A stretch of 64,000 nt of DNA. Origin: Hymenobacter plasmatis. GTDB lineage: Bacteria > Bacteroidota > Bacteroidia > Cytophagales > Hymenobacteraceae. The DNA lies in assembly GCF_020711255.1 (NCBI RefSeq), contig NZ_JAJFAW010000011.1, forward strand, positions 95,781 through 159,780, given 5' to 3'. Numbering within the stretch: position 1 is the first letter of the stretch; every line of letters begins with the position of its first letter. The position numbers and the translations under genes are program-made. A model generated the notes under the pieces. That model saw nothing but the letters and a program-made list of their open reading frames with translations, did not search any database and was not told the origin of the DNA. This document shows positions 43,038-51,943 of the stretch, piece after piece.

Positions 43038-43414
43038 GCGGCGTGCTCGGCGTGGGGTGGCGCTGGCATCACAGCCTCCGTTTTCAGGATTTCCCAGTAC
43101 TCCACCGCGCGGCGGAAGTGCGGAATCACGATGCTGCCGCCGATGATGTTGGCAATGGCGAATACCTCGTAAATCTCCTCGTCGGTGAGTTTTTCCTCGA
43201 AGCACTTGCCGAGGTGGTACTTGATGCAGTCGTCGCAGCGCAGTACCATAGAGCAGGCCAGGCCCAGCATTTCCTTGGTTTTAACGTCGATGGCGCCGGG
43301 CGCGTAGGTGTTGGTGTCGAGGTTGAAAAACCGCTTGATGACCTTGTTATCGGCCGCCATGATGGTTTCGTTCATCCGCTGGCGGTATTCGTTGAATTCG
43401 GTTACTTGGGACAT
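43034..43414 (-). CDS. Carboxymuconolactone decarboxylase family protein (AhpD-like)
   Basis: A 126-residue alkylhydroperoxidase-like protein of the CMD/AhpD fold. The redox centre CDDCIKYH (Cys-x-x-Cys with a downstream His) is present, preceded by VKTKEMLGLACSMVLRCDDC. AhpD-type members reduce peroxides or lipoyl-linked partners, and others only share the fold; the CxxC points to a peroxidase or reductase. The ATG at 43414 (MSQVTEFNEY) is preferred to 43474. Its stop overlaps the start of the next gene. Confidence 0.88.
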   Translation of the reverse strand: MSQVTEFNEYRQRMNETIMAADNKVIKRFFNLDTNTYAPGAIDVKTKEMLGLACSMVLRCDDCIKYHLGKCFEEKLTDEEIYEVFAIANIIGGSIVIPHFRRAVEYWEILKTEAVMPAPPHAEHAA

Positions 43415-43440
43415 GGATTGAAGTAGGTAAAGCAGAGCGC

Positions 43441-43530
43441 CATGCTGAGCGCAGCCGAAGCATCTCGCGTGCATAACTAATAAAACTAGCTCAACGAAGC
43501 GAGCGAGATGCTTCGGCTGCGCTCAGCATG
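43441..43530. repeat. 28-bp perfect inverted repeat (family A)
   Basis: The arms at 43441-43468 (CATGCTGAGCGCAGCCGAAG and on) and 43503-43530 are perfect complements with a 34-nt spacer. It lies in the divergent promoter region between the CMD gene and comF, unlike most copies, which follow stop codons. Confidence 0.88.
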
Positions 43531-43596
43531 ACAAGCGCTTTTGGTTACATTGCTCCTTCAAAATTACTTCCCAAAACTTCGCCCTTCCCTTCTACC

Positions 43597-44298
43597 ATGC
43601 TGCATTCCTTCTGGGGCGATTTTGTCGGGCTCATTTTCCCGCGCCTCTGCCTGGCCTGCCGTGAGCCCTTGGTGTCCGGTGAAAACCACCTCTGCACTGG
43701 CTGCCGGGCGGAGTTGCCCTACACCGATTTCCACCTGCTGCCCCCGGAGCAAAACCCGATTGGGCGGCGGTTCTGGGGCAAGCTGCCCGTGCGCCATGCG
43801 TTGAGCTACCTGCGCTTCGTGCGCCACGGCCGGGTCCAAAGCCTGCTGCACGAGCTCAAGTACCAAGGCCAGCGCGACGTGGGCACCGCCTTGGGCCAGC
43901 TCTACGGCGCCGAACTGCACGATGCCGGTCTTGCGGCCGACTTCGACCTCATCGTGCCCGTGCCGCTGCACCCGCGCAAGCTGGCCAAGCGCGGCTATAA
44001 CCAAGCCGCGGCGTTTGCCAGCGGCCTCTCGGAGGGTCTGCAACTACCTTGGAGCGCCACGGCCCTGCGCCGCACCACCCACACCAGCACCCAGACCCGA
44101 AAGAATCGTGCCGAGCGCTGGGAAAACGTGGCCACCGTTTTCGAGGTCGAAAGCCCGTTGGCTATCGTAGGGCAGCGCGTCCTGGTCGTCGACGATGTGC
44201 TGACCACCGGGGCTACGCTCGAAGCCTGCGGGGCGGCGCTACTGGCGGCCGGAGCCGCCGATGTCAGCGTTGCCACCATTGCCTACGCCGACCGGTAG
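43597..44298 (+). CDS. ComF family protein
   Basis: A 233-residue phosphoribosyltransferase-fold protein of the ComF/GntX family, linked in other bacteria to DNA uptake and late competence, though exact biochemistry is unsettled. The N-terminal zinc-ribbon Cys pairs (CLACREPLVSGENHLCTGC) precede a PRTase core with LIVPVPLHPRKLAKRGYNQA and the PRPP loop VLVVDDVLTTGATLEACGAA. ATG at 43597 (MLHSFWGDF); the longer frame from 43528 runs through the upstream repeat. Ends in a bidirectional terminator shared with gldJ. Confidence 0.9.
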   Translation: MLHSFWGDFVGLIFPRLCLACREPLVSGENHLCTGCRAELPYTDFHLLPPEQNPIGRRFWGKLPVRHALSYLRFVRHGRVQSLLHELKYQGQRDVGTALGQLYGAELHDAGLAADFDLIVPVPLHPRKLAKRGYNQAAAFASGLSEGLQLPWSATALRRTTHTSTQTRKNRAERWENVATVFEVESPLAIVGQRVLVVDDVLTTGATLEACGAALLAAGAADVSVATIAYADR

Positions 44299-44331
44299 CC
44301 GCATCGAAGCACAGTAACGAAGAGCCACAAA

Positions 44332-44363
44332 AAAAGCCGTTCCTAATTCAGGAACGGCTTTTT
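44332..44363. terminator. Bidirectional terminator between comF and gldJ
   Basis: AGCCGTTCCT (44335-44344) pairs with AGGAACGGCT (44350-44359) with a 5-nt loop; A and T runs flank it, so it can stop both converging genes. Confidence 0.9.
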
Positions 44364-44383
44364 TTTGAATTGAGCTCGTCGAA

Positions 44384-45643
44384 TTACTTGTTCGAGCCGG
44401 CGTTAATCATTGCGCAACGGAAACCGATAGTTGCCGTGGCCGAATCTTCGGCCATGAAGCGACGGGTGCCGGGCGAGAGCCAGTAGGCTACATCGCGCCA
44501 CGAACCGCCTTTGTAGACACGCACGTGGTCGTCAATCAGCGACTGGTAGCCTTTCTTGTCGTACTTGTCGGCGGGGTCAGCCACGCCGTTGCGGCGGAAG
44601 GGGTTCAGGTCTTCCACGTCCTGGTACGAGAGGGGGCGGTACACGTCCTGCACCCACTCGTTCACGTTGCCGGCCATGTTGTAGAGGCCGTAGTCGTTGG
44701 GCGGGTACGAGTAGATGTACTCGGTAATCATGGCGCCGTCGTTCAGGCTGCCGGCGATGCCGGCGTAGTCGCCGCGGCCCCGCTTGAAGTTAGCCAGAAA
44801 CTGGCCCATCTTCTTGCCGTAAGCGTTGCGGGTGGTTTTGCCATCCCAGGGGTAAATGCGCTTCTCCTCCTGGTTTTCGTTGCCAGTTTCCTGGGTGCCG
44901 ATGAGGGCCTGAGCGGCGTACTCCCACTCGGCCTCGGTGGGGAGGCGGTAGTTGGGCAATACGTTGCCTTTCTCGATGGATACGTTGTTGGTGGCCGTAG
45001 CGCCGGCGGTGCCTTCAGCACCTTCGGCAGCCTTGTCCTTCTTGCGGCTGAACAAACCACCTTTTTTCTTGGCGGGCTTGCCGTCGTCGCCTTCACCAGC
45101 CAGGCGCTGGTTTACCTGGGCCGTGCGCCAGGTGCAGTAGTCGTCGGCCTGCAGCCAGCTCACGCCCACCACGGGGAAGTAGCGGAAGCCGGGGTAACGC
45201 AGGTAGTAGGTTACGTAGGGGTCGTTGAATGACAGGTCCCGGGCCCACACGGTGGTATCGGGCAGGGCCGAACGATAAAACTCTTCCGCTGAGTCGGTGC
45301 GGATGAAGTGCAAATATTCAAGCCAGTGAATGTTGGCCACCTCGGCTTCGTCCATGTAGAACGAAGCAATGGTCACCGTGCGCTCGATGTTGTCGTGCGT
45401 CATGGTCACGTCTTCCGACTGCGAGCCCAGCACCGTACGACCCCCTTCGATAAAAATTAGGCCCGGACCTTCGGGAATTTTCTTGAAGTTGGCCACCGCC
45501 ATTCCCTTCTCGGTGTTGTATTCAATACCCGTAGTAGAGGAATATTTACCTGGCTTTGAGGCAGTGGGCGGCCCACCTTTGCCACAGCTGGCTAAGGTCA
45601 CAAGGCCCACTACGGCCAAGCGTAGATAATTGGTTAATTTCAT
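44384..45643 (-). CDS. gldJ: Gliding motility lipoprotein GldJ-like (FGE-sulfatase domain)
   Basis: A 419-residue outer-membrane lipoprotein with lipobox LVTLASC. The rest is an FGE-sulfatase (SUMF1) fold: PGLIFIEGGRTVLGSQSEDV, YYLRYPGFRYFPVVGVSWLQ, NYRLPTEAEWEYAAQALIG and the C-terminal GGSWRDVAYWLSPGTRRFM. GldJ supports gliding and the type IX secretion system; the SSTTGIEYN segment after the lipobox matches it. An insertion of about 35 residues, rich in Lys, Gly and Ala (KPAKKKGGLFSRKKDK), splits the domain at about 190-225. The FGE active-site Cys is not obvious, so it is probably structural. It follows a PorP/SprF gene. GldK is the alternative call. Confidence 0.8.
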   Translation of the reverse strand: MKLTNYLRLAVVGLVTLASCGKGGPPTASKPGKYSSTTGIEYNTEKGMAVANFKKIPEGPGLIFIEGGRTVLGSQSEDVTMTHDNIERTVTIASFYMDEAEVANIHWLEYLHFIRTDSAEEFYRSALPDTTVWARDLSFNDPYVTYYLRYPGFRYFPVVGVSWLQADDYCTWRTAQVNQRLAGEGDDGKPAKKKGGLFSRKKDKAAEGAEGTAGATATNNVSIEKGNVLPNYRLPTEAEWEYAAQALIGTQETGNENQEEKRIYPWDGKTTRNAYGKKMGQFLANFKRGRGDYAGIAGSLNDGAMITEYIYSYPPNDYGLYNMAGNVNEWVQDVYRPLSYQDVEDLNPFRRNGVADPADKYDKKGYQSLIDDHVRVYKGGSWRDVAYWLSPGTRRFMAEDSATATIGFRCAMINAGSNK

Positions 45644-45712
45644 AACAAAGTTAAAATGGGTATGAGGGAGGAAGGTTTAGCAAGGGCAATTAGGACACAA
45701 TAGTACAAAAAA

Positions 45713-46771
45713 TTAGAATGCGGGGCAAGGGGCTATCGGGTAAACGCGTCTTTTTAGGCGACGATGCGCGTTTTCTAGTCGGTCAAACGCCCGCAAGGCC
45801 ACCGTTATTTCGTGGGCGCCGCCCAAATCGGCGCTCAGCCGGCTCAGTCCCACGTCGTAGCTGTAGCCCACGCGCAGCTCTCCCGCTTGGATGCCTGCGA
45901 CAATGGCGAGGACGTGCTGAGTACCAACGTTGCTAGCTGAAAAAATATTGCGGTACACCGCCCCCAGTGTCACGGGCGAAGCAGTGAGGTACACGCCGGT
46001 TTCGGTGCGCTGCGACCCGCCCTGCCGGCTGTAGGCGGCCACGGGCGTGTAGCTCACTTCGCGCACGGCCACGCCGGTAGCCGGCTTGACGATGAAGAAT
46101 TTATACCCGCCCGAAACGCTGAGCAGGATGGGGAGCTGGCTTTGCTTCTGGAAACCCAGGTTGGGCTGATTGAGGTGCTGGCCGGCCAAGCTGAGCCAGC
46201 CCTGCTCGGTATACAGCACCGCTCCGGTGCCCAGGCTCAGGTAGTTGACGGGGAAAAAATTCAACGCTTCGGCCGAGGGCCCTACTACCGTGCCATCTTC
46301 CGTAATCTGGTCGCCGAACACGAAATTGTCATATCCGACGCGCTGGCGGCCGTAGCTGGCCCGCACCCCGCCGCTGAGGGCCAGGTGCTCGTTGAGCCGG
46401 GTGTGGTAGGCGTAGAGCCCGCCGATTTCCAGGCGGGTGTAGCCCACCGAACCGGTGCGGTCCTGGTTTATGAGCAGGCCCAGCGCGTGGTGCTGGCCGG
46501 GCGTGTCGAGGCGCCAATCGGCCCCTGCCTGGGCACTCACAAAGGAGCCGGCCAGCGTGGGGAACTGATTGCGGTAGCTTAATGTGACGCTGTAGTCGTC
46601 GACCAGGCCCGTGAATGCCGGATTGGTGTGCAGGCGCGTGGCGAACGACTGCGAGAAAAAAACGTCTTGCCCCCGTACCCCACCCGCGGCGCCGAGCAGG
46701 ACCGCAGCCGCGAGGCCGAGCCGAATTCTCAGGAGCAACGGGAAGTAAAACGCTGGCATAGTGAGCGGCAT
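45713..46771 (-). CDS. PorP/SprF-family type IX secretion system outer-membrane protein
   Basis: A 352-residue beta-barrel protein of the PorP/SprF group. Signal peptide about 1-35 (AAAVLLGAAGGVRGQ), then FFSQSFATRLHTNPAFTGLV and SVTLSYRNQFPTLAGSFVSA, hallmarks of this family, with many alternating strands (VGYDNFVFGDQITEDG) and the typical C-terminal VGYSYDVGLSRLSADLGGAH. PorP/SprF proteins act in T9SS and adhesin export. The start is uncertain: ATG at 46825, 46771 or 46759; 46771 gives a good signal peptide. Directly upstream of gldJ on the same strand. Confidence 0.88.
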   Translation of the reverse strand: MPLTMPAFYFPLLLRIRLGLAAAVLLGAAGGVRGQDVFFSQSFATRLHTNPAFTGLVDDYSVTLSYRNQFPTLAGSFVSAQAGADWRLDTPGQHHALGLLINQDRTGSVGYTRLEIGGLYAYHTRLNEHLALSGGVRASYGRQRVGYDNFVFGDQITEDGTVVGPSAEALNFFPVNYLSLGTGAVLYTEQGWLSLAGQHLNQPNLGFQKQSQLPILLSVSGGYKFFIVKPATGVAVREVSYTPVAAYSRQGGSQRTETGVYLTASPVTLGAVYRNIFSASNVGTQHVLAIVAGIQAGELRVGYSYDVGLSRLSADLGGAHEITVALRAFDRLENAHRRLKRRVYPIAPCPAF

Positions 46772-46825
46772 AACGCGGCCGATTCGCGGATTGGTACGGC
46801 CGGGCACGCGAATGTACGGCCACAT

Positions 46826-47139
46826 ACAACGAGGCTAAGACAAACAGTTCCTTGGGTTTCCAGCACCTTCGGGTGCCGGCCGCGGTTCATAAGCGAGCCC
46901 ACCGCTGGAGTGGTGGGTGCATTACCGGAACCGTAGCTGGCCACTGCCCCGGGCGCTGGGGCAGCGTAATATTGCATATATGCCATAATCTGTACCGTGC
47001 TGCCCGCGTTTACTTGGGCTGAACTCCCAGGGCATTGGTTTTGGGAGAATGGTTTTTGGCCTGATTTTGACCGGGATGCTAGACAAACGCGGCTGCCCGG
47101 TCGGTTTACTTTGTTTCGATTATCTTATTACCCCCTGCT
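46826..47139. other. Intergenic region with no supported gene
   Basis: About 314 bp between the divergent PorP/SprF and AsmA genes. A minus-strand frame from 46986 could encode a Pro/Ala/Gly-rich peptide but has no family resemblance and overlaps the PorP start; I do not call it. No clear terminator or repeat seen. Confidence 0.5.
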
Positions 47140-50100
47140 ATGCGGAAGATTCTGATAGGTATTGCTGTGTTTCTGGTGGTGCTGGTGGCCGCGGCGGCCC
47201 TGGCGCCGGTGCTCTTTAAGGGCAAACTGCGGGCGCTGGCCGACAAGCAAATTGCCCAGCGTGTGCGGGCCAACGTGCAGTACGACCCCGCCAACATCGA
47301 CGTGACCCTGCTCCATTCGTTCCCGGACATGACGGTCAATATCCGCGACTTGCGGGTAATTGGGCTGGATTCGTTCAGCCGCGACACCCTGGCCTACCTG
47401 CCCAACCTGCGCGTGGGCCTCGACGTGATGAGCGTGGTGCGCGGCGGCCAGGTCGACATCAAATCCATTGAAATGGACCGGCCCGACCTGAGCTTACGCC
47501 GCCTGAAAAGCGGCCTGGCCAACTGGGACGTCATTATTTCGGATTCGGCCGCCGCGGCCAAGGGCCAGGATACCAGCCAAGTGCACCTGGCTATTAAAGG
47601 CTGGGCGGTGACTGACGGGCGTCTGCGCTACGAAGACCTCGGCCTGCCCTTCTCGATGCAGGCCCGGGGCGTGAACCACAGCGGCAGCGGCGATTTTGCG
47701 AGCAACGTGTTCGACATGAAGTCGCAGACCACGGCCACCGACCTCGACATGACCTACAACGGCGTGGCCTACGTGACCGACAAGCAGCTCAACGCCGATG
47801 TGACGATGAACATGGACTTGAACAAAAACCTCTACACGTTCAAGGACAACAAAATCAAGCTCAACGACTTCCCATTCAGCTTTGCCGGCGCCATTGGGCT
47901 GCCCAACAACAAGGATATTACCTACGACCTGACCTTCAAGGCGCTGGAAACGGATTTCAAAACCTTGCTGAGCCTGGTGCCGGGCGCGTACACCGACAAA
48001 TTCAAGAACATCGAAACCAGCGGCAAGGTGGCCTTCGATGGCTACTACAAGGGCACCCAAAACGACCTGCACATGCCCGGCTACGGCGTGAACCTGGCCG
48101 TGATCAACGGGCAGTTCAAGTACCCCGACCTACCCCAGGCCGCCCGAAACATTAACCTGAAAATGCAGGTCGACAACCCCTCGGGCTTCACCAACAACGT
48201 GAAAGTGAACGTGCCGCAGTTTCACCTGGACCTGGGGCCCAACCCCGTGGACGGCAACGTGACCATCGACGGGCTGGCACCGATGCGGGTGGACGGCCGC
48301 GTGAAGGCCAACGTGAACCTGGCCGAAGCCCTGAAGGTGTACCCGGTGAAGGACTTGGCCATGCGCGGGCAGCTGTACGTGGACGGCACGGCCCGGGGCA
48401 TTTACTCCAAAACCCAGATGCCGGTGGTGAACGCGGCCATCCGGCTCACCAACGGCTTTGTGAAGTCGGCCAAGTTCCCGGCCCCGATTGAGAACATCAA
48501 CCTGAGCGGCACCGTGGTGAACACCACGGGCCAGGTCAACGACACGCAAATCAACCTGCCGCAGTTTAAGATGGTGCTGGAGGGCGAGCCGCTGGAAGGC
48601 CGCCTCACGGCCCACAACATTGACAAGCCGGTGTTCGACACCAACGTGCGCGGGACGGTGGACCTGACCAAAATCACCAAGATTTTCCCACTGCAGGGCA
48701 TGACCGTGACCGGCCGCGTGGCCGGCAACATCGCCGCCAAGGGCAACATGGCCGACGTGGAAGCCGGCCGTTACCAGAACGTGGTGGCCAGCGGCACGGT
48801 GCGCGCCAATAACGTAACCTACAAGAGTAAAGACCTGCCCCAGGGCGTGAAAATCAGCAGCGGCACGGCCACCTTCAACAACAACCAGATTGCGCTGCAA
48901 GGCGTGAACGGCATGGCCGGCAGTTCCGACTTTACCGCCTCCGGCACCATCAGCAACTACCTGGGCTACCTCTTCACGCCGGGCCAGCCCCTGCGCGGCA
49001 ACCTGACAGTGAACTCACGCAACTTCAACGTGAACGAGTGGATGGTGGACGAGGTATCGGCCAAGCCCGTGGCCACCGGAGGCCGGCCCCCGGCCAAGGC
49101 CCAGGGCGTGCTGCAGATTCCCAAATACTTTGACCTGGTACTGAACAGCCACGTCGACAACGTGACCTACGACAACCTGAAGCTGACCAACGCCCAGGGC
49201 GCCGTGACGGTGCGTGACCAGACGGCCACGCTCAAAAACATGACCTTCAACTCGCTGGGCGCCACCTTTGGCACCACCGGCAGCTATAGCAGCAAGAACC
49301 TGGCCCACCCCAAATTCGACTTTGGGCTGAACATCAACGACCTCAATATTCAGAATGCCTTCTCGGCGTTTACCACCCTCAAGAAGCTGGTGCCGCTGGC
49401 CGGGCAGGTAGAGGGCGTGTTCGGCACCAATTTCAGCGTGAGCGGCGAGATGGGGGCCGACATGCTGCCCAACTTGGCCACCCTCACCGGCAAGGGCGTG
49501 GTGGACGTGGTGAAGGCGGCCATCAACCAGTCGGAAGTAATGAGCAAGATTGCGAGCCTGACCACCCTGCCGGAGCTAAAGACCCTGGTGGTGGTCGACA
49601 AAAAAATCCAGGCCAACATCGTGAACGGCAACCTGGTGGTGCAGCCCTTCGAGCTGACGGTGGGCGACGTGAAGATGACCTTTGGCGGCTCCAACAGCCT
49701 GGCCGGCGCCTTGGCCTACGTCACGGCCCTGAACGTGCCTACCGGCCGCTTGGGCTCGGCCCTCAATAGCAAGCTCACGCAGCTCACCGGCGTGAAAAAC
49801 ATTCAGGGCACCGAGCGCGTGACGCTGGGCCTGAACATTGGCGGCACCGTGGCCAGCCCGGTGGTGAAGCTCACCAGCGGCAGCGTGAAAGACCAGGGCA
49901 AGGCTATTGTGGCCAATGTGGTGAAAACCAAGCTCACCGACGCCCTCATCGGCCTGACCCAGAAGAAGCAGGCCCAGCAAGACAGCACCAAGCGCACCGA
50001 TGCCGCCGCCGACCAAACAGCCGAAGAAAAGGCTCGCCTCGCCACCGAGAAGGCCAAGCTGGAAGCCCAGGCCCGCCTGCGCAACCAAGTGGGCCAGGGC

Positions 50101-50199
50101 CTGAACTCGCTGTTTGGCAAGCCCAAAGCCAAGCCCAAGCCCGTGGAGCCGCAGCCCGAGGACACGGCGCCGGCCGACACCGCTAAAAAAGGAAAGTAG
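47140..50199 (+). CDS. AsmA family protein
   Basis: A 1019-residue AsmA-like protein with an N-terminal signal-anchor (KILIGIAVFLVVLVAAAALA) and the AsmA N-terminal block VNIRDLRVIGLDSFSRDTLA. A long repetitive strand-rich body follows (many units such as NVPQFHLDLGPNPVDGNVTI and GTVDLTKITKIFPLQGMTVT). The C-terminal domain (SVSGEMGADMLPNLATLTGK) includes the AsmA_2 region. The C-terminal tail is Lys/Ala/Pro-rich. Related AsmA proteins are thought to transport or bridge phospholipids between membranes, which is inferred here. ATG at 47140. Followed by a DUF4382 lipoprotein 110 bp away. Confidence 0.9.
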   Translation: MRKILIGIAVFLVVLVAAAALAPVLFKGKLRALADKQIAQRVRANVQYDPANIDVTLLHSFPDMTVNIRDLRVIGLDSFSRDTLAYLPNLRVGLDVMSVVRGGQVDIKSIEMDRPDLSLRRLKSGLANWDVIISDSAAAAKGQDTSQVHLAIKGWAVTDGRLRYEDLGLPFSMQARGVNHSGSGDFASNVFDMKSQTTATDLDMTYNGVAYVTDKQLNADVTMNMDLNKNLYTFKDNKIKLNDFPFSFAGAIGLPNNKDITYDLTFKALETDFKTLLSLVPGAYTDKFKNIETSGKVAFDGYYKGTQNDLHMPGYGVNLAVINGQFKYPDLPQAARNINLKMQVDNPSGFTNNVKVNVPQFHLDLGPNPVDGNVTIDGLAPMRVDGRVKANVNLAEALKVYPVKDLAMRGQLYVDGTARGIYSKTQMPVVNAAIRLTNGFVKSAKFPAPIENINLSGTVVNTTGQVNDTQINLPQFKMVLEGEPLEGRLTAHNIDKPVFDTNVRGTVDLTKITKIFPLQGMTVTGRVAGNIAAKGNMADVEAGRYQNVVASGTVRANNVTYKSKDLPQGVKISSGTATFNNNQIALQGVNGMAGSSDFTASGTISNYLGYLFTPGQPLRGNLTVNSRNFNVNEWMVDEVSAKPVATGGRPPAKAQGVLQIPKYFDLVLNSHVDNVTYDNLKLTNAQGAVTVRDQTATLKNMTFNSLGATFGTTGSYSSKNLAHPKFDFGLNINDLNIQNAFSAFTTLKKLVPLAGQVEGVFGTNFSVSGEMGADMLPNLATLTGKGVVDVVKAAINQSEVMSKIASLTTLPELKTLVVVDKKIQANIVNGNLVVQPFELTVGDVKMTFGGSNSLAGALAYVTALNVPTGRLGSALNSKLTQLTGVKNIQGTERVTLGLNIGGTVASPVVKLTSGSVKDQGKAIVANVVKTKLTDALIGLTQKKQAQQDSTKRTDAAADQTAEEKARLATEKAKLEAQARLRNQVGQGLNSLFGKPKAKPKPVEPQPEDTAPADTAKKGK

Positions 50200-50308
50200 G
50201 ACAAGCCAATATAAGCTTGGCAGTATTTTTGGTAGAGGCGACGGCCCGGCAACTCAACAGTTAGCCGGGCCGTTTCACGACCAAATTATCCCACTCATCC
50301 ATTTCCAT

Positions 50309-51148
50309 ATGAACGTTACCCGTCTATTCCCCTTGGCGTGCGCGGCCGCCTTCACCCTCGCCGGCTGCTCCAAAGACACCGAGAACGCCGATTCGGCCCA
50401 GCTCGAAGTTCGCATGACCGACGCCCCCGGCGACTTCCACCGCGTGGTGCTCGACGTGCGGCAGATTGAAGTGCACCTCAAGGACGAAAAAGAGGCCGAT
50501 GGCTGGAAGACGCTGGGCTTTACGCCCCAGGCCATCGACATCCTGAATTATGTGAATGGGAAATCGGCGCTGCTGGTGAAGGAGGACTTCGCCCCCGGCG
50601 ACATCAAGGAAATCCGCCTGATTCTGGGCCCCGACAGCTACGTAATCGGCCGCGACGAGCAGCGCTACGACCTCAAAACCCCCAGCGGCCAGACCTCGGG
50701 CGTGAAGCTGAAGCTCGACAAAGCCAGCCTGCGCCAGCGCGAAACCTTCCAGCTGCTGCTGGACTTCGACGTGGCCAAGTCCATCGTGGAGCGCGGCAAC
50801 TGGAAGCCCGGCAACGACAAGAAAGAGCGCTACCTGCTCAAGCCCGTGATTCGGGTAGTGGCCCAGGACCTGCGCGGCGGCCTGCGCGGCACCGTGACGC
50901 CCGCCGCGGCCCTGCCCCAGGTGTTGGCCATCCGCAGCACCATCCTCGGCCCCGATACGGTGAGCACCTCGGCTGATGCTTCCGGCGCCTTCCAGCTGGG
51001 TGCCCTGCCGTCCGGCACGTACCGCGTGGAGTTCTTCCCGAGCACCACGGCCCCTACCGGCCAGAACGCATACCGCAACGTAGTGCGCACCGGCATCGTG
51101 GTAACCAACGACCAGGTGACGGACCTGGGCACCACCCCGCTCAACTAA
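50309..51148 (+). CDS. DUF4382 domain lipoprotein with carboxypeptidase-regulatory-like end
   Basis: A 279-residue lipoprotein. Signal MNVTRLFPLACAAAFTLAGC gives lipidated Cys20. A DUF4382 domain (about 30-180) follows with LEVRMTDAPGDFHRVVLDVR, IDILNYVNGKSALL, GDIKEIRLILGPDSYVI and LLLDFDVAKSIVERGN. The C-terminus (about 195-279) is carboxypeptidase-regulatory-like (LRGTVTPAAALPQVLAIR, ASGAFQLGALPSGTYRVEFF). Function unknown; probably cell surface. The ATG at 50309 begins the signal peptide; an in-frame start at 50114 runs through the end of the AsmA gene. Confidence 0.88.
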   Translation: MNVTRLFPLACAAAFTLAGCSKDTENADSAQLEVRMTDAPGDFHRVVLDVRQIEVHLKDEKEADGWKTLGFTPQAIDILNYVNGKSALLVKEDFAPGDIKEIRLILGPDSYVIGRDEQRYDLKTPSGQTSGVKLKLDKASLRQRETFQLLLDFDVAKSIVERGNWKPGNDKKERYLLKPVIRVVAQDLRGGLRGTVTPAAALPQVLAIRSTILGPDTVSTSADASGAFQLGALPSGTYRVEFFPSTTAPTGQNAYRNVVRTGIVVTNDQVTDLGTTPLN

Positions 51149-51173
51149 GCGGCCTCCAAGCAGTCAAATCACA

Positions 51174-51206
51174 AAGCCCCAACCTTGAGAGAGGTTGGGG
51201 CTTTTT
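51174..51206 (+). terminator. Terminator after the DUF4382 gene
   Basis: AGCCCCAACCT (51175-51185) pairs with AGGTTGGGGCT (51192-51202), followed by TTTT. Loop of 6 nt. Confidence 0.92.
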
Positions 51207-51237
51207 CATGGGCAATAATCGGCTTGCCGACGCAGGG

Positions 51238-51858
51238 CTATAAGCTCTGCAGCAGCGCCAGCAGCTCGCGCTGCGTGCTTACGGTGCGGTCCTTGGCGTA
51301 CCAGCCGTGGAGCTGGGTCACGAAGTCCTCGTAAGGCACGGCTTCCTGCTTGAGGCGCTCGAATAGCTCCTGGGCGGGCGCTGGGCGCGGGCCCCAGGTG
51401 GCGACTTCGGCAAGCGTGTCGGCGTGCAGCACCACGAGTTTGGGGATGGAGCGACCGCCGTTGGTGAGGTAGCGGTCCATCAGGTCGAGGTTTTCGTCGC
51501 GCAGCACATAGCGCGTGGTGAGCTTGCCGTGGCTGGCCTGGGCCACCGCTTCAATCACGGGCACAATCTGGGCCGCGTCGCCGCACCAGCCTTCCGTGAT
51601 GACCAGCAATTTATAGGGCTGATTGAGCTGCTGGAGAGCGGCCTGCAGCTCGGGCAGCAGCTGGATGGTCTTGTCCAGGCGCTGCATGCGCTGGATGTTG
51701 AGCCGGGCGTATTGAATAATCTGCTCGGTATGGTTCGTGCCAGTGGTGCGGTGGTGCGCCATCAGGTGGTCGAGCAGGTGGCGGTAGCTGGCGTAGGTAT
51801 AGGCGCTGTGTAGGCGGTCGGCGTCCAGCACCGGCGCCGAGGAAGTGATTTCGGACAT
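51238..51858 (-). CDS. Thioredoxin-fold protein
   Basis: A 206-residue cytosolic protein with a C-terminal thioredoxin fold (KLLVITEGWCGDAAQIVPVI). The active site reads WCGDAAQ, keeping the first Cys but lacking the second. Such single-Cys forms may act as monothiol or non-redox carriers; thioredoxin-family annotation is by fold. The N-terminal helical half (HSAYTYASYRHLLDHLMAHH) is not shared with classical thioredoxin and is common in Bacteroidota homologues. ATG at 51858. Confidence 0.85.
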   Translation of the reverse strand: MSEITSSAPVLDADRLHSAYTYASYRHLLDHLMAHHRTTGTNHTEQIIQYARLNIQRMQRLDKTIQLLPELQAALQQLNQPYKLLVITEGWCGDAAQIVPVIEAVAQASHGKLTTRYVLRDENLDLMDRYLTNGGRSIPKLVVLHADTLAEVATWGPRPAPAQELFERLKQEAVPYEDFVTQLHGWYAKDRTVSTQRELLALLQSL

Positions 51859-51892
51859 AAGGGATAGCGGCCTTCATGAGAAAAGGCATTAA

Positions 51893-51920
51893 AAAACCCT
51901 TCCGGTGCCGGAAGGGTTTT
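51893..51920 (-). terminator. Terminator after the DinB gene
   Basis: AAAACCCTTCCGG (51893-51905) pairs with CCGGAAGGGTTTT (51908-51920); the T-run on the minus strand follows. It ends transcription of the DinB gene (51944-52441). Confidence 0.9.
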
Positions 51921-51943
51921 CTTGAGCTAAAAATTGAGCTGAA

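Noticed and set aside
46729..46986. Minus-strand frame before PorP/SprF
   Set aside because: Pro/Ala/Gly/Ser-rich with no recognisable domain, and it overlaps the PorP/SprF start region.
50114..50308. Extension of the DUF4382 gene upstream into the AsmA gene
   Set aside because: The extra 65 residues read through the AsmA C-terminus in another frame; the ATG at 50309 begins a clean lipoprotein signal.
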